Assembly: GCA_024639405.1 (NCBI GenBank)
Contig: JAHEIL010000047.1
Location: forward strand, 21,168-85,167
Source of the DNA: Crocinitomicaceae bacterium
GTDB lineage: Bacteria; Bacteroidota; Bacteroidia; Flavobacteriales_D; Crocinitomicaceae
Reading direction: 5' to 3'
Length of the DNA: 64,000 nt
Shown: positions 51,180 through 59,202 of the stretch, piece by piece
How positions within the stretch are numbered: position 1 is the stretch's first letter
Layout of the letters: every line of letters starts with the position of its first letter
Notes under the pieces: generated by a model
What the model was told of the DNA's origin: nothing
The model's input: only the letters and a program-made list of their open reading frames with translations
The model's database searches: none
Program-made: the position numbers and the translations under genes

Positions 51180-51599
51180 ATGAATTATAACTATCAAAAT
51201 ACAATTCAACTGCGCGTTCGATATGGCGAGACAGATCAAATGGGCTATTGTTACTATGGAAATTATGCACAATACTTTGAAGTTGGACGCGTAGAAGCAC
51301 TTCGCTATTTGGGTATGAGTTACAAATCATTGGAAGACAATGGAATCATGTTACCTGTCTTAGATTTTTCAATTCATTACAATTCTCCCGCATTGTACGA
51401 CGATCTCCTTTCCATTACAACTACAATTGTAAAAATTGAAGGCGCAAAATTGTTTTTCACCTATTCTATTCACAACGAATCAACCCAATTAATTTGCACT
51501 GCTACTACAACACTTGTTTTCATTAATAAAGAAAACAACAAGCCTTTCAAAGCCCCCCTTTCTTTTGTTCAACTTCTTCATAACTATTCTAATGACTAA
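51180..51599 (+). CDS. Acyl-CoA thioesterase (4HBT hotdog family, YbgC/FadM-like)
   Basis: 139 residues from ATG 51180. The frame is open from GTG 51120, but the promoter and family start argue for 51180. Hotdog fold with the catalytic signature VRYGETDQMGYCYYGNYAQYF: Asp in TDQMG and the Tyr-Gly-Asn-Tyr loop are typical of 4-hydroxybenzoyl-CoA thioesterase/YbgC proteins. The C-terminal half IVKIEGAKLFFTYSI and FINKENNKPF complete the sheet. Substrate unknown, probably short- or medium-chain acyl-CoA. It overlaps the next gene by 8 nt. Confidence 0.9.
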   Translation: MNYNYQNTIQLRVRYGETDQMGYCYYGNYAQYFEVGRVEALRYLGMSYKSLEDNGIMLPVLDFSIHYNSPALYDDLLSITTTIVKIEGAKLFFTYSIHNESTQLICTATTTLVFINKENNKPFKAPLSFVQLLHNYSND

Positions 51600-52560
51600 T
51601 TTCATTTTTAAACCTGCAACACAAGATTTACTTCTTCAGTTTACAACTAAAAGAATTGGAGAAACTAAAATTGGAGAAAAAATTGAACTTTCATCATCCT
51701 TAAAAGAAGCAAAGTACGTATTGATTGGTATTGAAGAAAACCTTGGTCCACAAGCAAATGGTGGATTTAGTGGTGCAGAAAATGCTTTTAATGCTTTTTT
51801 GAAACGTTTTTTAAACATGCAATCCAATCGTTTTTTAACTGGAAACGAGCTTGCATTTATTGGCTATATTCAACAAACAACTGATTTTAAAAACATTGAA
51901 ACGGCTAAAAGCGCGATTACTGAGTTAGATCTATTGGTTGAAACAGTTTTAAAACCTTATATTCATCAAGGATTGATTCCAATTGTTATTGGTGGCGGAC
52001 ACAACAATGCTTATCCAATTATTAAAACGATTTCAGAAGCAGCTAATAAAGCGATCGATGTTATCAACCTTGATCCACATGCTGATTGTAGAGCTTTAGA
52101 AGGGCGTCATAGTGGGAATTCGTTTTCATATGCAAAAGAAAACGGTTATATAAATCACTATTCGGTTTTAGGTCTCCACAAAAACTATAACAGTACGTTT
52201 ATATTGGATTACCTTGAATACAACAATTTCTATTACACATTTTTTGACGATTATATTTTAAATCCTTCACAATTTGACATGGATCTAACCAAGACTTTTC
52301 TTTCCATTTCTAAAGAGCGTAAATTTGGAATAGAACTCGATCTTGATGCCATTGCTTTTACGCCTAGTTCAGCATTTACTCCTTCAGGATTTAATAGTTT
52401 AGAAGCCAGAAAATACATTAAAACACTATCTAAACACAGCAATTGTTGCTACCTTCACCTCCCTGAAGCCGCACCAACCAATGAAACAGAAGAGAAAATA
52501 ACTGGAAAATTAATTGCTTACTTAGTTGCTGATTTCATTCAAGAAAACTTAACGACTTAG
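51592..52560 (+). CDS. Arginase-family formimidoylglutamase-like hydrolase
   Basis: 322 residues from ATG 51592. A ureohydrolase fold with all six metal-ligand positions apparently present: His in GGGHNNAY, Asp-His-Asp in INLDPHADCRAL, and the later Asp pair in ELDLDAIAF. HSGNSFSYA is the substrate loop. The replaced GGDHS and SFDxDxxDP motifs are typical of the formimidoylglutamase branch in Bacteroidetes, which releases formamide and glutamate in histidine degradation. No hut genes are nearby, so the true substrate is uncertain. Coupled to the thioesterase gene by an 8-nt overlap. Confidence 0.85.
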   Translation: MTNFIFKPATQDLLLQFTTKRIGETKIGEKIELSSSLKEAKYVLIGIEENLGPQANGGFSGAENAFNAFLKRFLNMQSNRFLTGNELAFIGYIQQTTDFKNIETAKSAITELDLLVETVLKPYIHQGLIPIVIGGGHNNAYPIIKTISEAANKAIDVINLDPHADCRALEGRHSGNSFSYAKENGYINHYSVLGLHKNYNSTFILDYLEYNNFYYTFFDDYILNPSQFDMDLTKTFLSISKERKFGIELDLDAIAFTPSSAFTPSGFNSLEARKYIKTLSKHSNCCYLHLPEAAPTNETEEKITGKLIAYLVADFIQENLTT

Positions 52561-52561
52561 T

Positions 52562-52909
52562 CTATTTTTTTAACTCGATTTCATCAACCACAATTACAGC
52601 TTCAACAGCTTCTACGACGCAAGTTTGAGGCAACATTGATCTGCTTAAATGATATAAAAAATGAATACCTAATCCATCTTTTTTATATTCGTCTGATAAA
52701 TTAATTGGATGATACTTTTTTTGTGTTGCACCTTCTTTGACTAAAATATACAAACAACCTTCTCCAATCTTAACTTCACCGTCTACAAATGATGCATGTA
52801 CTTCGTTTTTACTTTCTGGTTGTATATTATTTTCATCGTTTTTATTTTGCTTAAAGACATTACAACTAAACAACAAAAAAATAAGTATCGATAAGCTAAC
52901 AACTTTCAT
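52562..52909 (-). CDS. Small lipoprotein of unknown function
   Basis: 115 residues. The lipobox LLFSC places the acylated cysteine at residue 16, so it is an envelope lipoprotein. The mature part has about 30 residues of Asn/Glu/Lys-rich linker and then a small strand-rich domain (EVHASFVDGEVKIGEGCLYILVKEG, YHPINLSDEYKKDGLGIHFLYHLSR) that looks like an OB or Ig-like fold. It contains two more cysteines that could pair. I do not recognise the family. It is convergent with the formimidoylglutamase gene. Confidence 0.75.
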   Translation of the reverse strand: MKVVSLSILIFLLFSCNVFKQNKNDENNIQPESKNEVHASFVDGEVKIGEGCLYILVKEGATQKKYHPINLSDEYKKDGLGIHFLYHLSRSMLPQTCVVEAVEAVIVVDEIELKK

Positions 52910-52950
52910 CTGAAAAAAATATTGATTAAACAGTTGACCAAGTTAATAAA

Positions 52951-52983
52951 AATAAAAAAAGAGGCTTCAAAAAAAGCCTCTTC
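52951..52983 (-). terminator. Rho-independent terminator pointing leftward
   Basis: A 9-bp stem with 6-nt loop followed on the minus strand by a strong T-run. The T-run is poor on the plus strand, so it ends something transcribed leftward from the 52985-53070 interval, where no protein gene lies. Confidence 0.78.
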
Positions 52984-53056
52984 TTTAAAAATTAACCTGT
53001 AAATGTTAAAATTTGATCCGTATTACCTTCAACGCAGAACCCACCAAAAGGTTACA
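52951..53056 (-). ncRNA. Candidate small RNA with own terminator
   Basis: On the minus strand a possible ~100-nt RNA lies upstream of the lipoprotein gene. A weak -7-like TATTTTTC (53063-53070) is followed by a 6-bp helix between 53049-53054 and 52993-52998 (TAACCT and AGGTTA). Inside it TTTGGT can pair with ATCAAA and TCTGCGT with ATACGGA around an 8-nt loop. A stem AAGAGGCTT...AAGCCTCTT at 52959-52982 with a T-run TTTTTTTATTTTTATT then ends the transcript on the minus strand. There is no open reading frame. I cannot match it to 6S, SRP or tmRNA by eye. The 5' end is a guess. Confidence 0.4.
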
Positions 53057-53139
53057 ATTCTTGAAAAATAATCAACTAATTAACATTTGTTCATTGATAA
53101 AGAAATCGTTAGTCTTAAAAAAACCTTTATTATCAAATG

Positions 53140-53147
53140 TAAATTTG
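53140..53147 (+). promoter_or_regulatory. -7 box TAAATTTG of the SirB1-like gene
   Basis: Exact TAnnTTTG match with only 8 nt to ATG 53156. It supports that start over the longer frame from 53087 and suggests a leader of a few nucleotides at most. Confidence 0.55.
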
Positions 53148-53155
53148 CACAAGAA

Positions 53156-54028
53156 ATGAAAGATAAAATTTCAATAGACGCATTAATTCGCCTAGTCGAT
53201 GATCCAGATGAACAAGTTTTTGTTCACGTTCGTGACCAGCTTTTGAATTTTGGCACTTACGCATTGCCTTTTTTGCAAAATTCTTGCGACCTACTAGAAA
53301 GCGATTTAATTTTTCAATCACGTATTGAACAAATCATCCATGAAATTCAATTTGAAGCAATTAAAAACAGGCTTGAAATCTGGGTGAATTCAGAAGAAAA
53401 AGATTTGGTTGAAGCAGCTATTATTGTTGCAAAATACCAATATCCAAATTTTGACGAAACACTAATTTACAATACAATTGATCACCTTGTCAATGACTGT
53501 TGGCTTGAATTAAACAATCGTCAAACAGCTTTTGAGAAAATTAAAATTATCAATAAAATTATATTTGATTTTCATGGTTTCCAAGGAGATACAATTAATT
53601 ACAACTCTCCTTTGAACTCCTTCATAAATGCAGTAATTGAAAGTCGCTCAGGCAACCCTTTAAGTCTTTCAATACTTTATTCTATTGTAGCACAAGCGCT
53701 TAACATTCCTGTTTACGGAGTTAATTTGCCCAATCATTTTGTTTTAGCCTATATGGATGAATATGGATCTCGAAACTATTCAGATAAAAAAAATGATTAC
53801 GGCGTGTTGTTTTACATTAATCCATTCTCAAAAGGAACACTAATTGATGAAAATTCAATTCAAAAATTCATTACAGATTTAAAACTAACGCCTCAAAGAT
53901 CTTACTTTGAACCATGTTCAAACTCTACCATTATTACTAGAATGTTATCCAATCTTATTGCTGGATATGAGCAACTTGGAAATAAAGAAAAAGTAGAAGA
54001 ATTAAACGTTTTAAGATCAATTATTTAA
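53156..54028 (+). CDS. SirB1 / transglutaminase-like family protein
   Basis: 290 residues from ATG 53156. An N-terminal helical region (LRIDALIRLVDDPDEQV type HEAT-like start, residues 5-90) precedes a transglutaminase-core-2 (SirB1-type) domain. The signature is SRSGNPLSLSILYSIVAQ followed by IPVYGVNLPNHFVLAYM. The His in NHFVLAY is kept, while the papain-like cysteine of true transglutaminases is replaced within SGNPLSLS, as in other SirB1 proteins, so it is probably non-catalytic. The role is unknown. A single gene ahead of the CAP-domain gene (67-nt gap). Confidence 0.82.
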   Translation: MKDKISIDALIRLVDDPDEQVFVHVRDQLLNFGTYALPFLQNSCDLLESDLIFQSRIEQIIHEIQFEAIKNRLEIWVNSEEKDLVEAAIIVAKYQYPNFDETLIYNTIDHLVNDCWLELNNRQTAFEKIKIINKIIFDFHGFQGDTINYNSPLNSFINAVIESRSGNPLSLSILYSIVAQALNIPVYGVNLPNHFVLAYMDEYGSRNYSDKKNDYGVLFYINPFSKGTLIDENSIQKFITDLKLTPQRSYFEPCSNSTIITRMLSNLIAGYEQLGNKEKVEELNVLRSII

Positions 54029-54095
54029 AAATAAAATTAAAAGTGTTACTTTTTTTGTTGTTTTCGTTGTAATAGAAACTCAAAAATTACTCGCC

Positions 54096-55097
54096 ATGAA
54101 CAGTGCACTTTTAACCATTTGCTTCCCCGTACTTTTCACGAATGAAGCTCATGTATTTACTCGAATTGAAAAAGTATATACCAAAAACAATGTAAAAGGC
54201 ATCGAATTAGCCAATAATTACATTCAACGCAATAAATCAATTGCATCCCCCTATTTTTTTAAGTTAAATCATGAACTTGAAGCAGTTGAAAACAATGAAG
54301 TGAGCTTGCTTAATCGCACAACTCATTTATCAAATGCACTTACTTATGGCCATAAATTTGAACAATTAGCATCAAACGAATTTGAACAAAAAATCAATTG
54401 GGAATTAAAAAAAGAGGAATTAAAAGAAGCAACAACTGCGCTTTTGAAGTACATTGACAAAAAATATACTTCGAAAACTAAATTAATCGTTACGAAGCTT
54501 AAAAAACTTTATCCATTATTTGAATACACATCTGAAAAAACAGTTATTGCAACAATTGAAACGCCAAATAAATCAGATATTACTGAAAAAAATGCGCCTG
54601 AATTGCGTGAAAAACCTTCAACAAATTCTAGAGTTTTAGATTTCAATTTATTACCAACTGGAATGGAAAACATTCCTTCTGCAAACAAACAAGAGGAAGT
54701 GAAAATTATTGGATTAATTAATGCTGAACGAAAAAAGAAAGGTTTAAATGTATTGGTCATTGATGAAGATCTATGCAGAGCTGCTCGTTATCATGCTTCA
54801 GACTTGGCCAATCAAGGATATTTTGACCACAATACACACAATTTGAAAAACAACAAATTGACAAAAGAATTAAGTACATTCGAACGAATTGGTCGTTTTT
54901 ACAAAGGCTTTGCAAATACTGAGAACATTGCTGGCGGAAATGGAACTGCTGAAGGTGCTTACCAACAATGGTTTCATAGCGAAGGACACCATAAAAACAT
55001 GTTGAATGAATCTGCTAATAAAGTTGGCATTGGATTTATTGCTAATGAAAATAGTCCATATACATATTATTGGGTATTTTGCACAGCAGTTGAATAA
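54096..55097 (+). CDS. CAP-domain (SCP/PR1-like) protein
   Basis: 333 residues. A short N-terminal hydrophobic stretch could be a signal peptide (ALLTICFPVLFTNEA). Residues 20-190 are helical and linker-rich. The last ~130 residues are a CAP domain with the family metal-site pattern: LCRAARYHASDLANQGYFDH (His, Asp), ERIGRFYKGFANTENIAGG (Glu) and WFHSEGHHKNMLNE (His, His). CAP proteins in bacteria act extracellularly, some binding lipids or other proteins, but the ligand here is unknown. It is convergent with the DUF1573 pair (6-nt gap). Confidence 0.82.
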   Translation: MNSALLTICFPVLFTNEAHVFTRIEKVYTKNNVKGIELANNYIQRNKSIASPYFFKLNHELEAVENNEVSLLNRTTHLSNALTYGHKFEQLASNEFEQKINWELKKEELKEATTALLKYIDKKYTSKTKLIVTKLKKLYPLFEYTSEKTVIATIETPNKSDITEKNAPELREKPSTNSRVLDFNLLPTGMENIPSANKQEEVKIIGLINAERKKKGLNVLVIDEDLCRAARYHASDLANQGYFDHNTHNLKNNKLTKELSTFERIGRFYKGFANTENIAGGNGTAEGAYQQWFHSEGHHKNMLNESANKVGIGFIANENSPYTYYWVFCTAVE

Positions 55098-55103
55098 GTG
55101 AAA

Positions 55104-55478
55104 TTATTCAGGTTTAGGAATTACTTTAACTTTAAAACGCAACAAATAAGGCTTTTTACGGATGCTTGTTGAGATTTTTATAATTCTATCTTGATAAAAA
55201 ACGCGACCCTCTGTATTAAAGGAAACTAAAATTGAGGAGGAATCTCCAGGTTGAAGGTAATCTTTTTCAAAGTCAACAGAAGTGCACGAACATTCAACAT
55301 CATAATTAATTAGCTGAAAAGGAGCCTTTCCTTTGTTGTAAACTTTAAATGTATGTTGAATAATTGCACCCTCTTCCGTTTCAGGAAATTTATAGGTATT
55401 TGAGGGACAAAAAAATTCCGCTTTCTGCGCAATGCAAAAAGCGGAACTTAAAAGTATAATGAGTAGCGTAAAACGCAC
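55104..55478 (-). CDS. DUF1573 exported protein (Ig-like)
   Basis: 124 residues with an N-terminal signal peptide ending FCIAQ. One DUF1573/ASH-type Ig-like domain: YKFPETEEGAIIQHTFKVYNKG, then FQLINYDVECSCTSVDFEKDYLQPGDSSSILVSF, with the vicinal cysteines of CSCTS that are conserved in DUF1573. Common as small envelope proteins in Bacteroidetes, function unknown. It follows the next DUF1573 gene by 4 nt, so the two form one operon and are probably old duplicates. Confidence 0.85.
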   Translation of the reverse strand: MRFTLLIILLSSAFCIAQKAEFFCPSNTYKFPETEEGAIIQHTFKVYNKGKAPFQLINYDVECSCTSVDFEKDYLQPGDSSSILVSFNTEGRVFYQDRIIKISTSIRKKPYLLRFKVKVIPKPE

Positions 55479-55482
55479 TGTA

Positions 55483-55926
55483 TTAATTGTTTGTAGGTGC
55501 TCCAGAATTGTTCACTGGTGCACTTCCTTCTGGTGCTGGTAAAACATTACCTTTAATACGAATAACAGTTCCATCTCCACCATTTACAGCATTTGAAGTA
55601 ATTGTTACACTTTTATTAATTGGACCAGGTCTTTTTGTATCGTATTGAACTTTAATTGATCCTTTTGCTCCTGGAGCGATTGGTTCTTTAGGCCAAGATG
55701 GAACAGTACAACCACAAGATCCTTTTGCATTTGAAATAATCAATGGAGCATTACCAACATTTTTAAATTCAAATGTACAAGATCCGTCAGCACCGTACTT
55801 AATTGTACCGTAATCATGTGTTTCTTTTACAAAATCAATTTTCGCACCGCTTTCAACCTGTGCATTTACTGAATTCATTGCTACCGCAACAAACATTAAC
55901 AATAAAGAGAATACTACTTTTTTCAT
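55483..55926 (-). CDS. DUF1573 exported protein (Ig-like), longer paralogue
   Basis: 147 residues. Signal peptide 1-22 (LLLMFVAVAMNSVNAQ). A single DUF1573 domain: IDFVKETHDYGTIKYGADGSCTFEFKNVG, then ISNAKGSCGCTVPSWPKEPIAPGAKGSIKVQYDT with the CGC motif and RGP-type loop. The C-terminal 25 residues are Gly/Pro/Asn-rich and flexible (PEGSAPVNNSGAPTNN). It is the upstream member of a two-gene unit with a -7 box at 55959-55966. Confidence 0.88.
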   Translation of the reverse strand: MKKVVFSLLLMFVAVAMNSVNAQVESGAKIDFVKETHDYGTIKYGADGSCTFEFKNVGNAPLIISNAKGSCGCTVPSWPKEPIAPGAKGSIKVQYDTKRPGPINKSVTITSNAVNGGDGTVIRIKGNVLPAPEGSAPVNNSGAPTNN

Positions 55927-55958
55927 TTTTATTTTTTTTAGGTTTAATACTTGTGTAT

Positions 55959-55966
55959 CAAAAATA
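55959..55966 (-). promoter_or_regulatory. -7 box TATTTTTG of the DUF1573 pair
   Basis: Minus-strand exact TAnnTTTG match 32 nt before ATG 55926. Confidence 0.5.
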
Positions 55967-56013
55967 CAACAAGTAAGTTATTCTTAATTTTATTTAACAC
56001 TCTGTTAACAGCT

Positions 56014-56589
56014 TTAATTTACTGCAAACGATTTCATTTTAAACTCAATGTATTGGTCAAATGTAAGGTTTAAATGTTGCAAACGTTCTTTAATACCTTT
56101 TATTTTTTCACGATTCATCTTCGGATTTTCTTTAATCAATAAGGTGTAATAATAACGAACTTTTGATGTATCTCTAATTTCAGGAAAAACATCGTATGAA
56201 CTTCCTTGACTTTCCAAAACCAATGCTCTGTTTTTGTAGTCTGGATAATTCATCAATAAAGTATCTGCATACTTAACTGCTTGTTCATAAATATTTAAAC
56301 CTGAATACTTCATGTGAACTTTATCCAAATATTCAGCAGAAATAGGGTCTTCCGGATAATTATGATAGTAATCCAATAATCGATTGATTAATTCAAAATG
56401 CGTCAAATTAGGAATTTGTTTTATTGAAGAAAGATCCGCTTGCAATTGCACGAGTGAATCTTCCATTTCCTTGATTTTTGCTTTTAATTCTGTTTTACTT
56501 GGTTTATCCTTTTCATCTTTAGAAGAAGTAGAACAAGCAACTGCAACTATCGCAAAAACAGAAATAAACAAATATTTTTTTAGTTTCAT
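56014..56589 (-). CDS. TPR-like lipoprotein downstream of def
   Basis: 191 residues. The lipobox VAVACS puts the lipid-carrying cysteine at residue 19. Residues 25-60 are a Lys/Glu/Asp-rich coiled coil (KTELKAKIKEMEDSLVQLQADLS). From about 65 there are paired TPR-like helices (NLTHFELINRLLDYYHNYP, LNIYEQAVKYADTLLMNYPDYKNRA). Family function unknown, probably an envelope scaffold. It starts 15 nt after the def stop and is likely co-transcribed. Confidence 0.8.
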   Translation of the reverse strand: MKLKKYLFISVFAIVAVACSTSSKDEKDKPSKTELKAKIKEMEDSLVQLQADLSSIKQIPNLTHFELINRLLDYYHNYPEDPISAEYLDKVHMKYSGLNIYEQAVKYADTLLMNYPDYKNRALVLESQGSSYDVFPEIRDTSKVRYYYTLLIKENPKMNREKIKGIKERLQHLNLTFDQYIEFKMKSFAVN

Positions 56590-56604
56590 TTTATTTAAAT
56601 TTAA

Positions 56605-57210
56605 TTATCTCCCTTTTTTCTTGGCTGGAAACTTCATTTTGTAATCAACTTTCACTTCTCCTTTAGAAATATTTTGCAAACGCTTTGTCAATAATTTACG
56701 TTTTAACGGAGATAAATGATCAGTAAACAAAATACCTTCAATGTGGTCGTATTCATGTTGAATAATACGCGCAGCATAGCCGTCAAAAGATTCCGAATGT
56801 TTGTTGAAATTCTCATCAAAATAAGTAACGTTGATTTTTTCATGACGGTAAACTTCTTCTCTGATTTTTGGAATCGACAAACATCCTTCTTGAAATCCCC
56901 ACTCTTCTCCTGTTTCCTCTTCAATAATAGGATTGATAAAAACTTTTTTAAATCCATCCATTCCTACTGCTCGTGGATCTGGGTCAACGTCATCATCATC
57001 TTCTTCGTCTTCTGCAAACGGACTACCATCTATGACAAATAATCGAATTGATTTACCAATTTGAGGAGCAGCCAAACCAACACCTGATGCAGCATACATA
57101 GTCTCAAACATGTTATCTATTAACACCTGAAGATCAGGATATTCTTTTGTAATTTCTTCTGCCTCTTTTTTCAGAACAGCGTCACCATATGCTACAATGG
57201 GTAAAATCAT
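56605..57210 (-). CDS. def: Peptide deformylase
   Basis: 201 residues. It removes the formyl group from new proteins in the cytoplasm. Motif 1 GVGLAAPQIG (about 44-53), motif 2 EGCLSIP (metal cysteine) and motif 3 QHEYDHIEG (HExxH with both metal histidines and the catalytic Glu) are complete. An acidic insertion DDEEDDDDVDPDP-like stretch (about 72-84) between motifs 1 and 2 is longer than in many homologues. A -7 box lies at 57227. Confidence 0.96.
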   Translation of the reverse strand: MILPIVAYGDAVLKKEAEEITKEYPDLQVLIDNMFETMYAASGVGLAAPQIGKSIRLFVIDGSPFAEDEEDDDDVDPDPRAVGMDGFKKVFINPIIEEETGEEWGFQEGCLSIPKIREEVYRHEKINVTYFDENFNKHSESFDGYAARIIQHEYDHIEGILFTDHLSPLKRKLLTKRLQNISKGEVKVDYKMKFPAKKKGR

Positions 57211-57226
57211 ACTTATTTGTTTTTTA

Positions 57227-57234
57227 CAAAATTA
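57227..57234 (-). promoter_or_regulatory. -7 box TAATTTTG of def
   Basis: Minus-strand exact TAnnTTTG match 16 nt before ATG 57210. Confidence 0.55.
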
Positions 57235-57309
57235 ATAGATTTATAAGAATAAATAGCATTTAATTAGCAGTGAAAAATTGAAAATTGAAAAGTATTATTG
57301 ATAAAAAAG

Positions 57310-57317
57310 TATATTTG
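57310..57317 (+). promoter_or_regulatory. -7 box TATATTTG of the GtrA gene
   Basis: Exact TAnnTTTG match 19 nt before ATG 57337. It lies within the TTG-started longer frame from 57298, which supports the ATG. Confidence 0.55.
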
Positions 57318-57336
57318 TATTTACTATTTTGATGAT

Positions 57337-57816
57337 ATGTACCAATTAATTGTGAATTTTCTTGATATTTTCTACCCATTGTTCAAACGATTCATGAACA
57401 AACGGACCTATCATTATTTGGCATGCGGTGGAGGAAACACCTTATTAGCATTGGTTTTGTACTCATATTCTTTTCATACACTTTTAAATGAACAAAATTT
57501 AGATTTAAAAATCATTGAACTAAAACCACACATTGGTGCATTTTTTATTTCATTTCTGATTACATTTCCAATCGGATTTTTATTGAGTCGCTATGTCGTT
57601 TGGCATGAAAGCAACCTTCCTTGGAAAACTCAATTTGTTCGTCACATGACATTTGTCATACTAAGTTCAATACTTAATTATTTCTTATTGAAATTATTTG
57701 TTGAAATCTTTCATTGGTGGGCAATGCCAAGTCAAATATCAAGTACAATTATCATTGTGATTTTCAGTTACTTGACACAGCGTTTTTTTACTTTCAAAAC
57801 CGTTTCCAAAGACTAA
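57337..57816 (+). CDS. GtrA-family membrane protein
   Basis: 159 residues from ATG 57337, with four predicted membrane helices at roughly 24-45, 60-85, 95-120 and 128-150. GtrA-like proteins are thought to flip or carry polyprenyl-phosphate sugars, or to assist glycosyltransferases. ACGGGNTLLALVLYSYSFH and FPIGFLLSRYVVWHES fit the family pattern, as does the ending TQRFFTFK. No glycosyltransferase lies nearby, so the partner is unknown. It overlaps the convergent ruvX by 4 nt and separates ruvX from def. Confidence 0.85.
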   Translation: MYQLIVNFLDIFYPLFKRFMNKRTYHYLACGGGNTLLALVLYSYSFHTLLNEQNLDLKIIELKPHIGAFFISFLITFPIGFLLSRYVVWHESNLPWKTQFVRHMTFVILSSILNYFLLKLFVEIFHWWAMPSQISSTIIIVIFSYLTQRFFTFKTVSKD

Positions 57817-58223
57817 TTCTGGGCCAAGTACGATTGTAATATTATTGCAGCGCTTATTTGATCGATCATTCCTTTTTCTTGTCGTTGTTTTTTCTTCATT
57901 CCATTATCTAGCATACTTTGAAAGGCCATTTTCGAAGTAAATCGTTCATCTACCATCTCAATTTTTAGACTCGGGAATTGTTGTTGTAAAGCTTCTTTTA
58001 ACAAATAAACATTTTCGGTAATTTGTGTAGCTTCATTGTTCAAGCGCTTAGGATCTCCCAAAACAATTGTGGTTACATTTTCTTTTTTTACTAAGTCAAT
58101 TAAAAATGTCATTAAATGAATCGAATCAACTGTAGTTAATGGAGATGCAATAATGTTAGAGGCATCTGTTATTGCTACGCCAGTTCGCTTTAATCCAAAA
58201 TCAATTGCTACTATTTTTCCCAT
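57813..58223 (-). CDS. ruvX: Putative pre-16S rRNA nuclease / Holliday junction resolvase RuvX (YqgF)
   Basis: 136 residues, standard YqgF length. An RNase H-like fold with IVAIDFGLKRTGVAITD (first catalytic Asp), TTIVLGDPKRLNNEA and VDERFTSKMAF (Asp, Glu). The C-terminal acidic residue is in KGMIDQISAAIILQSYL. YqgF in E. coli processes the 5' end of 16S rRNA, and the older resolvase label is less certain. The -7 box TAACTTTG (58228-58235) ends 4 nt before the ATG, so the mRNA is probably leaderless. Confidence 0.93.
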   Translation of the reverse strand: MGKIVAIDFGLKRTGVAITDASNIIASPLTTVDSIHLMTFLIDLVKKENVTTIVLGDPKRLNNEATQITENVYLLKEALQQQFPSLKIEMVDERFTSKMAFQSMLDNGMKKKQRQEKGMIDQISAAIILQSYLAQN

Positions 58224-58227
58224 ACTA

Positions 58228-58235
58228 CAAAGTTA
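58228..58235 (-). promoter_or_regulatory. -7 box TAACTTTG directly before the ruvX ATG
   Basis: Minus-strand exact TAnnTTTG match with 4 nt to the ATG, the same spacing as for the genes at 29552 and 30403. Confidence 0.55.
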
Positions 58236-58277
58236 AAATACTATTAGGTATAACAATTCTTTTGGACTAAAAAAGGC

Positions 58278-58285
58278 TATATTTG
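58278..58285 (+). promoter_or_regulatory. -7 box TATATTTG of dapD
   Basis: Exact TAnnTTTG match followed by CAAA, 19 nt before ATG 58305. Confidence 0.6.
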
Positions 58286-58304
58286 CAAAAAATAAATCAT
58301 AATT

Positions 58305-59114
58305 ATGAGAGCAATCATCGAAGCAGCATGGGAAAATCGTTCCTTATTAAATGAAGCAACAACGATTCAAGCAATTGAACACGTCATTGAAGAAATTGAC
58401 AAAGGACGTTTGAGAGTAGCTGAACCTATTGAGAATGGTGATTGGCAAGTAAATGAATGGGTGAAAAAGGCGGTTATCTTATATTTCCCCATCCGAAAAA
58501 TGGAAACCATCGAAGTTGGACCATTTGAATTCCACGATAAAATGGCTTTAAAATCTAACTATGAAGCGTTAGGTGTTCGAGTTGTACCACCTGCTGTAGC
58601 TCGATATGGAGCATACATTTCGTCTGGTGTAATTTTAATGCCTTCTTACGTAAATATTGGAGCTTATGTGGATGCTGGAACAATGGTTGATACGTGGGCA
58701 ACTGTTGGATCGTGTGCTCAAATCGGTAAAAATGTTCATTTAAGTGGTGGTGTTGGAATTGGTGGTGTTTTAGAACCCTTACAAGCTGCTCCCGTAATTA
58801 TTGAAGACGATGCATTCATTGGATCTCGATGCATTGTTGTAGAAGGTGTTAGAGTTGGAAAACAAGCAGTATTAGGAGCAAATGTTGTTTTAACAAAATC
58901 TACAAAGATTATTGATGTAACAGGATTGGAACCAGTTGAAATGAAAGGATATGTTCCAGAACGAAGTGTTGTAATTCCAGGCTCATACAAAAAATCATTT
59001 CCAGCTGGTGATTTCCAAGTTCCTTGCGCGTTAATCATTGGACAAAGAAAAGCTTCAACAGATCTTAAAACGTCGTTGAACGATGCATTAAGAGAACACA
59101 ATGTTGCAGTATAA
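58305..59114 (+). CDS. dapD: 2,3,4,5-tetrahydropyridine-2,6-dicarboxylate N-succinyltransferase
   Basis: 269 residues, the usual DapD length. It succinylates tetrahydrodipicolinate in the diaminopimelate/lysine pathway, so it feeds peptidoglycan. An N-terminal helical domain (1-95) contains the start RAIIEAAWENRSLL. The left-handed beta-helix of hexapeptide repeats covers 100-230 (GVILMPSYVNIGAYVDAG, TWATVGSCAQIGKNVHLSGG and GGVLEPLQAAPVIIEDDAFIG, the family signature). A C-terminal extension follows. All substrate-site motifs are in place. It is divergent from ruvX with 81 nt between starts. Confidence 0.97.
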   Translation: MRAIIEAAWENRSLLNEATTIQAIEHVIEEIDKGRLRVAEPIENGDWQVNEWVKKAVILYFPIRKMETIEVGPFEFHDKMALKSNYEALGVRVVPPAVARYGAYISSGVILMPSYVNIGAYVDAGTMVDTWATVGSCAQIGKNVHLSGGVGIGGVLEPLQAAPVIIEDDAFIGSRCIVVEGVRVGKQAVLGANVVLTKSTKIIDVTGLEPVEMKGYVPERSVVIPGSYKKSFPAGDFQVPCALIIGQRKASTDLKTSLNDALREHNVAV

Positions 59115-59175
59115 AAATCTGATAATCTGAATATTAATAATATTTTTATTTTTTTAACATTATTTAATGTCTTGT

Positions 59176-59193
59176 TTTAAACAATTGTTTAAA
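59176..59193. promoter_or_regulatory. Palindromic operator of the TetR gene
   Basis: A perfect 18-bp inverted repeat TTTAAACAATTGTTTAAA is followed by a partial copy ATTGTTTAAA (59197-59206), which runs into the -7 box TAAATTTG at 59203-59210. Binding by a TetR dimer would cover the promoter, so autorepression of the whole efflux operon is likely. The cognate effector is unknown. Confidence 0.75.
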
Positions 59194-59202
59194 TTGATTG
59201 TT

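Noticed and set aside
52985..53087. Riboswitch-like leader on the plus strand before the SirB1-like gene
   Set aside because: The gene has its own -7 box at 53140, downstream of the structured part, and the terminator T-run favours the minus strand. I therefore kept the small-RNA reading.
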